Source of the DNA: Mitsuokella multacida DSM 20544
Lineage (GTDB): Bacteria; Bacillota; Negativicutes; Selenomonadales; Selenomonadaceae
Length of the DNA stretch: 64,000 nucleotides
Assembly (NCBI RefSeq): GCF_000155955.1
Contig: NZ_GG697142.2
Location: forward strand, 281,646-345,645
Reading direction: 5' to 3'
The position numbers and the translations under genes are program-made. Positions 50,250 through 59,727 of the stretch are shown here, in pieces (positions within the stretch are counted from its first letter, which is position 1; each line of letters begins with the position of its first letter). Under the pieces are notes generated by a model. The model was not told where the DNA came from. It saw nothing but the letters and a program-made list of their open reading frames with translations, and searched no databases.

Positions 50250-52661
50250 ATGAAGACAGGACAACATCCCGTGCTCTTCCTCTTTGCCGCGCTGCTGATG
50301 CTGGCTGCGGGCATCTGTCTTGCCATGCTGTGGGGCGAGACGATTCCCCTTGCCTGGGGCGGTCTTGCCATCCTGCTCGTCTTAGCGCTCGTGCTGCTCT
50401 GGCGCAGGAGCCCGCTCTGTGCTCTGCCCGTCCTGCTGCTCTTACTCGTGCTCGGCATCATCCGCCTGCAGGCTATGCTCGCGCTGCCGCCGACGGACAT
50501 CGCTGCCTTTGCGGGCACGGAGGTCAAGCTCAGCGGCACGGTAGTGGATGAGCCGCGCTGGACACCATCCGTCCTGCCGGATGGCAGCTGCATCTACAAA
50601 GTGCGCTATCTTGTGGCAGTGGAGCAGCTGAAGCAGCCTCGCGCGGATTGGCAGAAGGCCTCGGGGAAGTGCTATCTCTATGCGAGAGCGAAGGCCTTGC
50701 CGGAGCAACCCGCGCGCATCGGCGATGGCGTGCAGGCTTCGGGCAAGGTCCGCCTGCCGCGCGGCTATCAGAATCCCGGTCAGCTCGACACGAATCTCTT
50801 GCTTCGCGCCGATGGTATCACGGCGGGCGTCGTGGCGGGCAAGAGCGGCGTGAAGGTAGAATTGCGGGATGGACATGAATTCCGGCGCTTCATCGCCGCG
50901 GTGCGCGCGCACTACCGTGAGGGCATGGAGCGCGCCATGCCAAAAGAAGATGCTGCTGCTGTCTTTGCCATGCTGTTCGGTGGCTATGAGGGCTTGGAGG
51001 ACGAGCTCGTCGCGGACTTCCAGGCGACGGGCATCGTGCACATCCTGTCCGTCTCGGGCTCACACATCAGCCTGGTCGCGGCCGTCATGGCCTGGCTCAC
51101 CGCACTCCTGCGCCTGCCGCGTGCAATCACAGCTGCACTCGTGCTCAGCTGCATCGCGTTCTACAGCATCCTCGCGGGCTGCGTGCCGCCGGTCATCCGC
51201 TCGGCTATCATGGGCGGCCTGACCTTCCTCGCGCTGGCGCTCGGCCGCGAGCGCGAGTCGCGCTACATCCTGCTCTTGACGGGCCTCTTGATGCTGCTCT
51301 GGAATCCGCTGCTGCTCTTCCACATCAGCTTTGAGCTCTCGTATCTGGCGACGGCGGGCCTCATCTTCTTAGCACCCGTCTTCCGTGCCTGGCTGCGCGC
51401 CCGCGGCCTGCCGGATGCCATCGCGATGAGTCTGGCCATCACGCTTTCGGCGCAGCTCGCGACGCTTCCCGTGCTCGCCTGGTACTTCGGGCAGGTATCG
51501 CTCTCGGCGCTGCTCGCGAACTTTCTCGTCGTGCCCATCCTCGAGCTCATCATCATCTTTGGGCTCTTCGCGGGGCTCTTGGCCTTCCTGCTGCCATTTT
51601 TCGGCCATGTCATCTTCGTCATGACGAGCCTGATGTTGGGGCTCGCGGCGGAACTCGTGCACATGCTCGCAAGGCTGCCGGGCGGCATCGTCTATCTCGC
51701 AGCGATGGCGTGGCCGACGGCCGTGCTCTACTACCTCGCATTGGGCACGCTACTGCTCGGAGAAGAGCAGCGCGAATGGCTGCGGGCCCGCCTCACGCCC
51801 TGGCGTCGGCCGGCGTTCGCATTGTTCCTCGTGTTGGCGGCTTCCATCCCGCTTTACCGTGCAGTCACGCCGGACCGTCTCGCCGTCCACTTCATCGATG
51901 TGGGGCAAGGCGATGCCGCGCTCGTCGTGACGCCAGCGGGCAGGGCGCTGCTCTTTGACACGGGTGGCACGCGCGAGGGCGGTTTCGATGTCGGCGCGAG
52001 GGTTGCCGTGCCATATCTGCTGCATCATGGGATCCGCGAGGTCGCGGCCGTCTTTCTGACGCATGCGCATGAGGACCACGCGCAGGGCTGCGGCAGCATC
52101 CTGCAGAAGCTGCCCGTCGGCGCGGTCTACACGGCGGGCGAGGGCACGGCCGCCTATGCGCGCAGCATGGGCCTGAGCGATGCCAGCCCGCTCTTGCAGA
52201 AATTCCATGCGGCGAGAGAGGGGGAGACCATGACGGTCGACGGCGTCAAGGTGGAGGTGCTGTTCGCCCCGCCCGCGCCGGAAGACGGCGGCACGGGCAA
52301 CGAGGTGTCGAACGTCTATCGCGTCTCGTACGGCAGGGCGCAGTTCCTCTTCACGGGCGATCTCGTCAAAGAGCAGGAAGCGAAGCTCGTCGCGTCTGGC
52401 CGTGACATCCGCGCGAGCGTCCTCAAGGCCGGCCATCACGGCTCGGCGACGTCGAGCTCGCCGGCCTTCCTCGAGGCGGTCGGACCGCGCTACGGCGTCT
52501 TCTGCGTCGGCTTCGGGAATGCGTTCGGTCATCCGAAGCCGGAGGTCCTGCGCCGCTATGAGGAGCAGGGCATCGGCATCCTGCGCACGGACCGCAATGG
52601 CGCCATCGTCTTCGAGACGGATGGCGAGAAACTCTGGCTGCACACGTATGCAGGATCATGA
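50250..52661 (+). CDS. comEC: Competence channel protein ComEC/Rec2
   Basis: An 803-residue polytopic protein that forms the inner-membrane channel for single-stranded DNA. After N-terminal membrane helices comes a DUF4131/OB-like region (~residues 80-190). The Competence domain follows with HILSVSGSHISLVAAVMAWL and GCVPPVIRSAIMGG. The C-terminal metallo-beta-lactamase domain has IDVGQGDAALV, LFDTGG and FLTHAHEDHAQG, plus LKAGHHGSATSSS. The histidine/aspartate metal ligands are kept, which fits a nuclease role for this domain. It lies after comEA and before a helicase gene. Confidence 0.93.
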   Translation: MKTGQHPVLFLFAALLMLAAGICLAMLWGETIPLAWGGLAILLVLALVLLWRRSPLCALPVLLLLLVLGIIRLQAMLALPPTDIAAFAGTEVKLSGTVVDEPRWTPSVLPDGSCIYKVRYLVAVEQLKQPRADWQKASGKCYLYARAKALPEQPARIGDGVQASGKVRLPRGYQNPGQLDTNLLLRADGITAGVVAGKSGVKVELRDGHEFRRFIAAVRAHYREGMERAMPKEDAAAVFAMLFGGYEGLEDELVADFQATGIVHILSVSGSHISLVAAVMAWLTALLRLPRAITAALVLSCIAFYSILAGCVPPVIRSAIMGGLTFLALALGRERESRYILLLTGLLMLLWNPLLLFHISFELSYLATAGLIFLAPVFRAWLRARGLPDAIAMSLAITLSAQLATLPVLAWYFGQVSLSALLANFLVVPILELIIIFGLFAGLLAFLLPFFGHVIFVMTSLMLGLAAELVHMLARLPGGIVYLAAMAWPTAVLYYLALGTLLLGEEQREWLRARLTPWRRPAFALFLVLAASIPLYRAVTPDRLAVHFIDVGQGDAALVVTPAGRALLFDTGGTREGGFDVGARVAVPYLLHHGIREVAAVFLTHAHEDHAQGCGSILQKLPVGAVYTAGEGTAAYARSMGLSDASPLLQKFHAAREGETMTVDGVKVEVLFAPPAPEDGGTGNEVSNVYRVSYGRAQFLFTGDLVKEQEAKLVASGRDIRASVLKAGHHGSATSSSPAFLEAVGPRYGVFCVGFGNAFGHPKPEVLRRYEEQGIGILRTDRNGAIVFETDGEKLWLHTYAGS

Positions 52662-52683
52662 CAAGAGATACGAGGTGAAGGGA

Positions 52684-55272
52684 ATGGAATTTGCAGAACT
52701 GAATCCGGCCCAGCGCGAGGCGGTGGAGGATTTGACGGACAACATCCTGCTGCTCGCGCCGGCCGGCACGGGCAAGACGAATACGCTGGCCTACCGCATC
52801 GCCAACATCCTGGCAGAGGGTAGGGCCGAGCCAGAGGAGATCCTCTGCCTGACCTTCACCAACAAGGCCTGCCGCGAGATGAAGGAGCGCATCGTCCTGC
52901 GCGCGGGCGAGGGCGGGCGGCGCGTGCTTGTCCGGACGTTCCACGGCTTCTGCTACGATGTCATCAAGACGGAGGCCAAGCGCCACTCTGATCTCTTCGC
53001 GGACTTCACGATCTTCGACGAGGCGGACTGCCTTTCGATCATCCGGGATCTCCTGTCGGAGGACTGGCCCGTCCGCTCGGTCCAGTCGCTGATTGCGCTC
53101 TTGAAGGAGGTGCGGACGGCCTACGGCTTCCAGACGGATGACGCAGAGGCCGACTACAAGGCGGCCCTGCAGAAGCTCATGGACGAAGACCCTGCTGCGG
53201 TCCGGAAACTCGCCGTCACGGAGCACTACCAGTTCTACCGCCAGCTCTTTGAGTCCTGGCAGGTCTGGGGTCCGACGATTGCCGCGCGCTACGACGCGCG
53301 CCTGCACGACGTGCATGGCCTCGACTTCACGGACCTCATCGTGCAGGCGGAGGCGCTCTTTGCGCAGGAGGACATTGCGGTCAAGTGGGCGCGCCGCTTC
53401 CTCTACATCAACATCGATGAGGTGCAGGACACGAGCGAGCTCGAATACCGCATCCTCTCGCGCATCTTCGGCAGCAGCCGCCTATTGCTCTGCGGCGATT
53501 ACTTCCAGACCATCTACGAGTGGCGCGGCTCGCATCCTGAGGTCGTACTGCGCGCCTATCAGCGGGACTGGCAGCCGCGGCGCATCGTGCTGACGGAGAA
53601 TTACCGCTCGACGCAGATCCTCTTGAGCGCCTCGTACCGGTGGCTGCGCCGCAATTTCCCGGAGCGCGTCTCGGCGCTCTACCCCGACGGCATCCACGCG
53701 GTCAGCGCCGAGCACGGTCTGCCCATCATCCTCAAGGGCGCCGTGAGCTTCCCCGAAGAAGCGCAGTGGATCTACTACAAGATCCAGCAGCTGCCCATCA
53801 CGGACTACGGCCGCGTCTGCATCCTGACGCGCAGCAACCGTTACAATAAGGACCTCTCCCTGTACTTCCGCAACCTCGGCTGCCATCTGCCCGAGGCGGA
53901 AAGGCTGCCTTTCATGCTGCTCGATGAGATCAAGTTCTTCCGGCGGCAGGAGGTCAAGGATGTGCTGGCTTTCCTCAAGCTTGTCGTCAATCCGCACGAT
54001 GCAGCGAGCTTCGTGCGCGTGCTCAACCGCTTCGGCAAGGGCATCGGACCTGGCACGATACGCAAGATCTCGCAGGAAGCCTACCGCCGGGCGGGCATCC
54101 GCATCACGGACTACCTCGACGAAGATGCGCGGCGCACGGGCGACCCGTTCGCCGTGCTCTTAGAGGCATTCGAGGCAGAAAACATCGTCGTCTTCGATGT
54201 CGAGGCGACGGGCGTCGACCCGACGCGCGACGAGATCATCCAGATTGCAGGCCTTAGGCTCGGCAGGGACGGGAAGGCCAAGGCGGAGTTCAAGCGCCTC
54301 TTGCGGGCCCGTCGCTCGGTCGGGGACAGCTATCGTGTCCACAAGATCAGCGACGCGATCCTGCAGCAAGAGGGCGAGGAGCCGGAGGCTGTCCTGCGCG
54401 AATTCTGCGCCTTTGCCGAGGGGGCCGTCATCGTCGGCCACAATGTTACGTACGACCTCAGCATCCTCGGCAGCGAGCTCGCGCGCCTCGGCCTGCCGCC
54501 GCTCTCATACCAGCGCTATTACGATACGCTCGACATCTTCCGCCGCTTCTATCCGAACCTGCCCAACCACAAGCTCGAATACCTCGGAGAGTTCTGCAAG
54601 GTCTCGCACCGCTCCACGCACGATGCCATGGACGACGTCTGTGCGACGGCCGAAATCCTCACATATGCCATCGAGAAGAACATTCGTCCGCATGTGGGTG
54701 AGCGGCGGGAGTTCATGGCGAAGTGGCAGGATGTCTTTGCGGAGCTCGCGGACTGCGTCAGCGGCTTCCGGCATGAGGCGGAGAGGATGCGCCCGTGGCA
54801 ACTGCTCGCCAAGATCGTCGTGGACATCAGCATCGACGCGTATTACCGCAGGCGCGGCGAAGAACAGCGCATCGAGAACCTGCGCGACCTCTTCCGCCAG
54901 GCGCGCGCAATGGACGAGAAGGAGGTGCGCCCACTCGATGCCCTGACGCGCTTCCTCAATTACGTGACGCTCTCCAACACGAATCTCGATGCTGTGACGA
55001 AGAAACAGCAGATCCCCATCGTCACGATCCATCAGGCCAAGGGCGCGGAGTTCGACTACGTCTTCGTCGCAGGCCTGCAGGAGGGGACGTTCCCAGGGCC
55101 GCAGGCGGAGAAGAACGAGAGCATGGCAGAAGAAGCGCGCCTCTTCTACGTGGCCATCACGCGCCCCAAGGTGCAGCTTTTCCTCTCCTGGTGTCAGACG
55201 CAGCACGGCCATTACACGCACATGAGCCGTTTCCTGCGCGACCTGCCGCGCGAGTACGTGCAGAATGAGTGA
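52684..55272 (+). CDS. UvrD/PcrA-type helicase with a nested DEDDh exonuclease domain
   Basis: An 862-residue superfamily 1 helicase. Motifs in order are LNPAQREAVED (Q motif), APAGTGKTNTLAYR (Walker A), LTFTNKACREM, INIDEVQDTSELE (Walker B), LCGDYFQTIYEWRG and ENYRSTQIL. VTIHQAKGAEFDYVFVAG and EEARLFYVAITRPK close the protein. Between about residues 500 and 665, inside the 2B region, sits a DnaQ-like exonuclease: FDVEATG (DxE, near 505), VGHNVTYDLSIL, and HDAMDD with the catalytic His near 646. I chose the ATG at 52684, after AGGTGA. A start at 52648 would overlap comEC. A role in repair or recombination of incoming DNA is inferred from context. Confidence 0.88.
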   Translation: MEFAELNPAQREAVEDLTDNILLLAPAGTGKTNTLAYRIANILAEGRAEPEEILCLTFTNKACREMKERIVLRAGEGGRRVLVRTFHGFCYDVIKTEAKRHSDLFADFTIFDEADCLSIIRDLLSEDWPVRSVQSLIALLKEVRTAYGFQTDDAEADYKAALQKLMDEDPAAVRKLAVTEHYQFYRQLFESWQVWGPTIAARYDARLHDVHGLDFTDLIVQAEALFAQEDIAVKWARRFLYINIDEVQDTSELEYRILSRIFGSSRLLLCGDYFQTIYEWRGSHPEVVLRAYQRDWQPRRIVLTENYRSTQILLSASYRWLRRNFPERVSALYPDGIHAVSAEHGLPIILKGAVSFPEEAQWIYYKIQQLPITDYGRVCILTRSNRYNKDLSLYFRNLGCHLPEAERLPFMLLDEIKFFRRQEVKDVLAFLKLVVNPHDAASFVRVLNRFGKGIGPGTIRKISQEAYRRAGIRITDYLDEDARRTGDPFAVLLEAFEAENIVVFDVEATGVDPTRDEIIQIAGLRLGRDGKAKAEFKRLLRARRSVGDSYRVHKISDAILQQEGEEPEAVLREFCAFAEGAVIVGHNVTYDLSILGSELARLGLPPLSYQRYYDTLDIFRRFYPNLPNHKLEYLGEFCKVSHRSTHDAMDDVCATAEILTYAIEKNIRPHVGERREFMAKWQDVFAELADCVSGFRHEAERMRPWQLLAKIVVDISIDAYYRRRGEEQRIENLRDLFRQARAMDEKEVRPLDALTRFLNYVTLSNTNLDAVTKKQQIPIVTIHQAKGAEFDYVFVAGLQEGTFPGPQAEKNESMAEEARLFYVAITRPKVQLFLSWCQTQHGHYTHMSRFLRDLPREYVQNE

Positions 55273-55305
55273 TTTGCTGGAATTATACTTCTTTTTCAAC
55301 TACTA

Positions 55306-55334
55306 TGTACATTACAGTGTGCTTATAGTATAAT
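55306..55334 (+). promoter_or_regulatory. gdhA promoter candidate
   Basis: TGTACA (55306-55311, four of six consensus positions), 17 bases, TATAAT (55329-55334), about 73 bases before the start codon. Confidence 0.5.
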
Positions 55335-55406
55335 TTTCTCAGAGGGCTTTATGTGTAACATTGTAAGCCTATATGGGGATTCTCAAATGGAAAGGAAGGG
55401 TTTGTT

Positions 55407-56756
55407 TTGGCTGATATGAAACAGTATGTCGCAGATGTGCTCGCGAGCATCGAGCAGAAGGATCCGGAGCAGAAGATGTTCCACGATACGGTATCGGAGG
55501 TGTTCTCTAGCATCGTCCCGGTCCTTGAGGTGCATCCGGAGTACAAGGCAGCGAAGATCTTGGAGCGCATGATTGAGCCGGAACGGACGGTCTCATTCCG
55601 CGTCGTCTGGCAGGATGACAAGGGCGAGATCCAGATCAATCGCGGCTACCGTGTCCAGATGTCGAGCGCGATGGGCCCTTACAAGGGCGGCCTGCGCTTC
55701 CATCCGAGCGTCACGCTCGACGTCTTGAAGTTCCTGGCTTTCGAACAAGTCTACAAGAATGCCCTGACGGGACTGCCGATTGGCGGCGCCAAGGGCGGCT
55801 CGGATTTCGACCCGCACGGCCGCAGCGACAATGAGATCATGCACTTCTGCCAGAGCTTCATGACGGAACTCTATCGCCATATCGGTCCGAATGTCGACGC
55901 TCCAGCCGGCGATATCGGCGTCGGCGGCCGCGAGATTGGCTATCTCTTCGGTCAGTACAAGCGCATCCGTGACCGCTACGATGCCGGCGTGCTGACGGGC
56001 AAGCGCGTTGATTACTGGGGCTCGCTGGCGCGCACGGAAGCGACGGGCTACGGCCTCCTGTACTTCGTCAAGAACATGCTCGATACCAAGGGCATCGACC
56101 TCAAGGACAAAGTCGTTGTTGTTTCGGGCTCGGGCAATGTCGCGACATATGCGATTGAGAAGGCGCAGGAGTTCGGCGCAAAGGTCGTCACGTGCTCCGA
56201 TTCGAACGGTTATGTCTACGATCCGGCGGGCATTGACCTCGCAGCCGTCAAGGAGATCAAGCAGGTGCGCCGCGGCCGCATCAAGGAGTACGTCGAGCGA
56301 CATCCGCAGGCCGAGTACCATGAGGGCTGCCGCGGCGTCTGGACGGTCAAGTGCGACATCGCGCTGCCGTGTGCAACGCAGGGCGAGATTGACCTCGAGA
56401 GCGCCAAAGAGCTCGTCGCCAATGGCGTCATGGCCGTCGGCGAGGGCGCGAACATGCCGTCGTCTCTCGATGCCATCGCGTATTTCCAGCAGAACAAGGT
56501 CCTCTTTGCGCCGGCCAAGGCTGCGAATGCCGGCGGCGTCGCCGTCTCGGCTCTTGAGATGTCACAGAACTCGGAGCGCCTGCAGTGGACGTTCGAGGAA
56601 GTCGATGGCCGCCTCAAGGACATCATGAAGAACATCTACGAAGGTGCTCGCAAGAACGCCGAGAAGTACGCAACTCCAGACGACCTCGTCGCCGGTGCGA
56701 ACATCACGGCCTTCGTGCGCGTCGCCGATGTCATGCTGGCCCAGGGACTTGTCTGA
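55407..56756 (+). CDS. gdhA: Glutamate dehydrogenase (hexameric, probably NADP-specific)
   Basis: Catalyses reductive amination of 2-oxoglutarate, a main ammonia-assimilation route. The 449-residue length is that of the bacterial small GDH I class. Signatures are QINRGYRVQMSSAMGPYKGG, LPIGGAKGGSDFDP (catalytic Lys region), DIGVGGREIGYLFGQYK, the nucleotide fold VVVSGSGNVATYAIEKA, and ANAGGVAVSALEMSQNS near the C-terminus. Coenzyme preference is a guess from the class. The start is TTG at 55407 with AAAGGAAGGG upstream. The gene is monocistronic with its own terminator. Confidence 0.96.
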   Translation: MADMKQYVADVLASIEQKDPEQKMFHDTVSEVFSSIVPVLEVHPEYKAAKILERMIEPERTVSFRVVWQDDKGEIQINRGYRVQMSSAMGPYKGGLRFHPSVTLDVLKFLAFEQVYKNALTGLPIGGAKGGSDFDPHGRSDNEIMHFCQSFMTELYRHIGPNVDAPAGDIGVGGREIGYLFGQYKRIRDRYDAGVLTGKRVDYWGSLARTEATGYGLLYFVKNMLDTKGIDLKDKVVVVSGSGNVATYAIEKAQEFGAKVVTCSDSNGYVYDPAGIDLAAVKEIKQVRRGRIKEYVERHPQAEYHEGCRGVWTVKCDIALPCATQGEIDLESAKELVANGVMAVGEGANMPSSLDAIAYFQQNKVLFAPAKAANAGGVAVSALEMSQNSERLQWTFEEVDGRLKDIMKNIYEGARKNAEKYATPDDLVAGANITAFVRVADVMLAQGLV

Positions 56757-56800
56757 CCGACGTTCCCGCCCGGCAGCGACCGATACATGACAGATAGACG

Positions 56801-56842
56801 AGACCTCCGCTCCATCTTTTGGTGGAGCGGAGGTCTTTTATG
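56801..56842 (+). terminator. Terminator after gdhA
   Basis: AGACCTCCGCTCCA (56801-56814) pairs with TGGAGCGGAGGTCT (56823-56836), then TTTT. An extended -10 (TGCTATAAT, 56841-56849) for holA starts right behind it. Confidence 0.92.
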
Positions 56843-56880
56843 CTATAATTAAAGGGAAAATCTGGAAAGGGGCGTTGCTG

Positions 56881-57903
56881 GTGAAATTCAGTGAGTTCAT
56901 GGCGGCCATCCGCAAGGGGGAATTGCCGCATGTATTCCTGCTGGGCGGAGAAGAGCCGTACTATATCGATAAGGCGAAGGAGGCGCTGCTCGGGAAGCTG
57001 TTCCCAGGTGGCACTGGCATGGCCGATGCCCTGCAGAAAGTTAGCGGCGATATGGCCATCGATGACCTGCTCGCGAGCATCGAAGCGGCGCCGTTCTTTG
57101 CCGACAAGAATGTCATCCTGATCGCGGGCACGAATCTCTTCCGCGAGAGCAAGTCATCCGCTGATACGAAAGAAGTCGAGGCGCTCGTGCGCCAGTTCGG
57201 CGACATGCCGCCCTACAGCTACCTGATCTTCGTCGCACCCTACAAGGCGGACAAGCGGCGCAAGCTCTACAAGGCGCTGGCAAAAGAGGGACTCGTGCTC
57301 GAGTCTGAGCCTCTGCGCGCCTGGAACATCCAGGATTGGCTGCAGGGCAAGCTGCAAGCCATCCACAAGCAGATGGACCGCGATGCTTACGCTTACTTTG
57401 CGGGGGCGGTCAGCATGATGCAGCAGATCTCGCTCTCCTACCTCGACAAGGAGTTCGATAAGCTCGCGCTGTTCAGCAAGGCACCGCGCATCACGAAGGC
57501 AGAGCTCATCGCGGTCTTCTCGGGCCTGCCCGAGGTTTCGGTCTTTGCCCTGCTCGACGCCATCAGCGCGCGCGACGGCAAGAAGGCCTTGATGCTCTTG
57601 CACCGCCAACTGGCAGATGGCACGTACTTCACCGTGCTGCTGGCACTCCTGACGCGCCATGTGCGCCAGCTCTGGCAGGCCAAGGTGCTCATGGCGAAGG
57701 GCGTGCGCGGCCGGGCCCTTGCCAAGCCGCTGGAGCTCAACCCGTTCATCGCCGAGAAGCTTGGACGGGCGGCCGCTGGCTTCCAGGAGCTCGTGCTGAA
57801 GCGCGCGATGCTGCTGCTCATCGATGCCGATTACCTCTTGAAGACGGGGCAGGCGGGCAATGAACTCTTGGAAGAAGCTGTCATAACGCTCTGCAAGAAC
57901 TGA
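56881..57903 (+). CDS. holA: DNA polymerase III delta subunit
   Basis: Clamp-loader subunit that opens the sliding clamp. The 340-residue protein has the family layout. An N-terminal AAA-like domain is marked by LPHVFLLGGEEPYYIDKAKEALL and ADKNVILIAGTNLF, followed by a helical C-terminal collar domain (TYFTVLLALLTRHVRQLWQAK and LLLIDADYLLKTGQ). I chose the GTG at 56881, which is nine bases from GAAAGGGG. An upstream TTG at 56875 is too close to it. A promoter with extended -10 lies at 56841-56849. It follows the comE genes in many Firmicutes, here with gdhA inserted between. Confidence 0.93.
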   Translation: MKFSEFMAAIRKGELPHVFLLGGEEPYYIDKAKEALLGKLFPGGTGMADALQKVSGDMAIDDLLASIEAAPFFADKNVILIAGTNLFRESKSSADTKEVEALVRQFGDMPPYSYLIFVAPYKADKRRKLYKALAKEGLVLESEPLRAWNIQDWLQGKLQAIHKQMDRDAYAYFAGAVSMMQQISLSYLDKEFDKLALFSKAPRITKAELIAVFSGLPEVSVFALLDAISARDGKKALMLLHRQLADGTYFTVLLALLTRHVRQLWQAKVLMAKGVRGRALAKPLELNPFIAEKLGRAAAGFQELVLKRAMLLLIDADYLLKTGQAGNELLEEAVITLCKN

Positions 57904-57904
57904 A

Positions 57905-57945
57905 AAAACGCCATGAACTGCTGTGGTCAGTCATGGCGTTTTATT
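57905..57945. terminator. Bidirectional terminator between holA and the MFS gene
   Basis: AAAACGCCATGA (57905-57916) pairs with TCATGGCGTTTT (57931-57942). A/T runs flank both sides. Confidence 0.9.
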
Positions 57946-57953
57946 GTGCACGA

Positions 57954-59108
57954 TTATTCTTTTTTCTGCGGGAACGGCGCGAAGATGGTGCAGATGGCGG
58001 CGAGCGGCAGCGTCAGCGAGGAGATTAGCAGGGCCGGCGTCAGGCCAATCTGGTCGCCGAGTGCGGCGGTGATGGCCGTGCCGAGGCTGCCGAGGCCGAA
58101 GGAGAAGCCGAGCATCATGCCGGAGGCCATGCCCTCGCTGCCCGGCATCGCGCGCTGGGCCCAGACGAGGGAACTCGGCTGGGGAGCGAGCAGCAGGGCT
58201 CCTGTGAGGAAGAGCGCGACGAGCGACAGCGGCTCCGTGCCCGGGTGCAGGTAGAAGTAGACCGTCGGGAAGATCGCGAGGGCCAGCGAGACGATGATGA
58301 TGCGCTTGTGAGCGATGCGGTCGCCGAGATAGCCGCCAATCAGGCCGCCGACCGTGCAGCCGACGAGGAAGAGCGTCAAGAGCGTGCCCGACAGGATGCC
58401 CGAATAGCCGTGGCTGACGAGCAGCAGCGGCAGCAGCGTCGACATCGAGACGTGCGTGCAGCAGCGCAGGCCCATCGCGATGTTGAGGCGCAGGATGGCG
58501 GCGTTGTGGAATACCTCGCGCAGGTGGAAGACCTTGCCCTTGGCCTGCTCTGCAACTGTCGAGAAGTCCGTCAGGCCGCTCCTGAGACAGATGAAGGCGA
58601 AGAGGAAGCCGGGCACCATGAGCCATGGCAGCTCCGTCATGGAGAAGCGGTCGAGGAAGGCGATGACGATAATCGGCGCGAGCGCATAGCCGAGGTTGCC
58701 GCCTGCTATATAGTAGGACATCGAGCGGCCTTGGCGTTCCGATGGCGCTGTCTTGGCGACGAGTGTCGAGCCGAGCGGATGGAAGGCCGAGACCGAGAGG
58801 CCTGTGAAGGCGATGATGACGAAGAGCATGAACTTCGTCGAGATCAGGCCAATCGAGCAGATGCAGATGGCGCCGAACGGGATGACTGGTATCAGGATGC
58901 GGCTGAGGTTGTGGCGGTCCATGACGTAGCCGAAGACGGGCTGCATCATGTTGCTCGTGATGGACAGGACCATGACGAGCAGACCGCTGACCGTCAGGGA
59001 GATGCCGAGCTTCGGCATGATGATCGGCAGCAGGATCGGCAGGAAGTTACAGTAGAAATCGTTGAGGAAGTGGCCTGTGCTCAAGAGCCAGGTGCCGTCT
59101 TTTTTCAT
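57954..59108 (-). CDS. MFS exporter of the fosmidomycin-resistance (Fsr) type
   Basis: A 384-residue major facilitator protein with about 12 membrane helices. The N-terminus GHFLNDFYCNFLPILLPII and the segment MQPVFGYVMDRHNLSRILIP resemble Fsr-like proteins, as does SAFHPLGSTLVAKTAPSERQGRSMSYY. The family exports small molecules, and the substrate here is unknown. It starts 13 bases after thiT on the minus strand, and a TAAGGAGGA ribosome binding site lies in that gap, so the two form an operon. A link to thiamine or its precursors is possible from context only. Confidence 0.82.
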   Translation of the reverse strand: MKKDGTWLLSTGHFLNDFYCNFLPILLPIIMPKLGISLTVSGLLVMVLSITSNMMQPVFGYVMDRHNLSRILIPVIPFGAICICSIGLISTKFMLFVIIAFTGLSVSAFHPLGSTLVAKTAPSERQGRSMSYYIAGGNLGYALAPIIVIAFLDRFSMTELPWLMVPGFLFAFICLRSGLTDFSTVAEQAKGKVFHLREVFHNAAILRLNIAMGLRCCTHVSMSTLLPLLLVSHGYSGILSGTLLTLFLVGCTVGGLIGGYLGDRIAHKRIIIVSLALAIFPTVYFYLHPGTEPLSLVALFLTGALLLAPQPSSLVWAQRAMPGSEGMASGMMLGFSFGLGSLGTAITAALGDQIGLTPALLISSLTLPLAAICTIFAPFPQKKE

Positions 59109-59121
59109 GAAGGATTCCTCC

Positions 59122-59727
59122 TTAGCGGGATTGACCCATCGCTGCCAGCAGGCGCTTGACGGGCAGCAGGCGCAGGATGAGGCAGCAGATCAGGAATTCT
59201 GGGATGAGATACGTCGCATTGAAGGCGAGCGAGTAAGCGAGCGGATTCATGCCTTCCGGTGCGTACGAGGCGAAGAAGACGACGCCGGAGATGACGTGGC
59301 AGAGGAAGCGCGCGAGGAACGCGAGCGCTGTGCCGCGGTAGAGATGGCCGCGCCAGAGGCCCGCGAGGCCCATGGCCATGTACGGCAGCGGGTAGTCGAA
59401 GAGGACCTGCACAGGATGCACGATGAACGGGTCCTGGATGATGTTGATGAGCCCGTAGAGGAAGCCAGCGAGCGCGCCGATGCCCGGCCCGTAGCGGTAC
59501 GAGAGCAGGAGCAGCGGGACCATGGCGCCGAGTGTGACGCTGCCGCCCTGCGGCATGTGGAAGATGCGGATCTGATGGAGCACGATGGTCAGCGCGAGCA
59601 TCAGGGCGATATCGATGAGCGTGCGCGTCGTCAGCTTGATGTGACGCGTGTAGAGTCCGCCAAGGATCACGGCGAGCGTGCCGAACATGGCAAAGCCCGC
59701 TGTCGGCGAGGCGAGGAGTTCAGACAT
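59122..59727 (-). CDS. thiT: Energy-coupled thiamine transporter substrate-binding protein ThiT
   Basis: S component of a thiamine ECF transporter, 201 residues with about six membrane helices. The match is to the ThiT-like stretch IRIFHMPQGGSVTLGAMVPL, the YRYGPGIGALAGFLYGLI segment, DPFIVHPVQVLFDYPLPYM and GLAGLWRG, in which aromatic and charged residues line the thiamine pocket. The ECF ATPase and EcfT genes are elsewhere. It lacks an obvious thiamine pyrophosphate riboswitch upstream. It is the first gene of a two-gene operon with the MFS exporter. Confidence 0.9.
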   Translation of the reverse strand: MSELLASPTAGFAMFGTLAVILGGLYTRHIKLTTRTLIDIALMLALTIVLHQIRIFHMPQGGSVTLGAMVPLLLLSYRYGPGIGALAGFLYGLINIIQDPFIVHPVQVLFDYPLPYMAMGLAGLWRGHLYRGTALAFLARFLCHVISGVVFFASYAPEGMNPLAYSLAFNATYLIPEFLICCLILRLLPVKRLLAAMGQSR

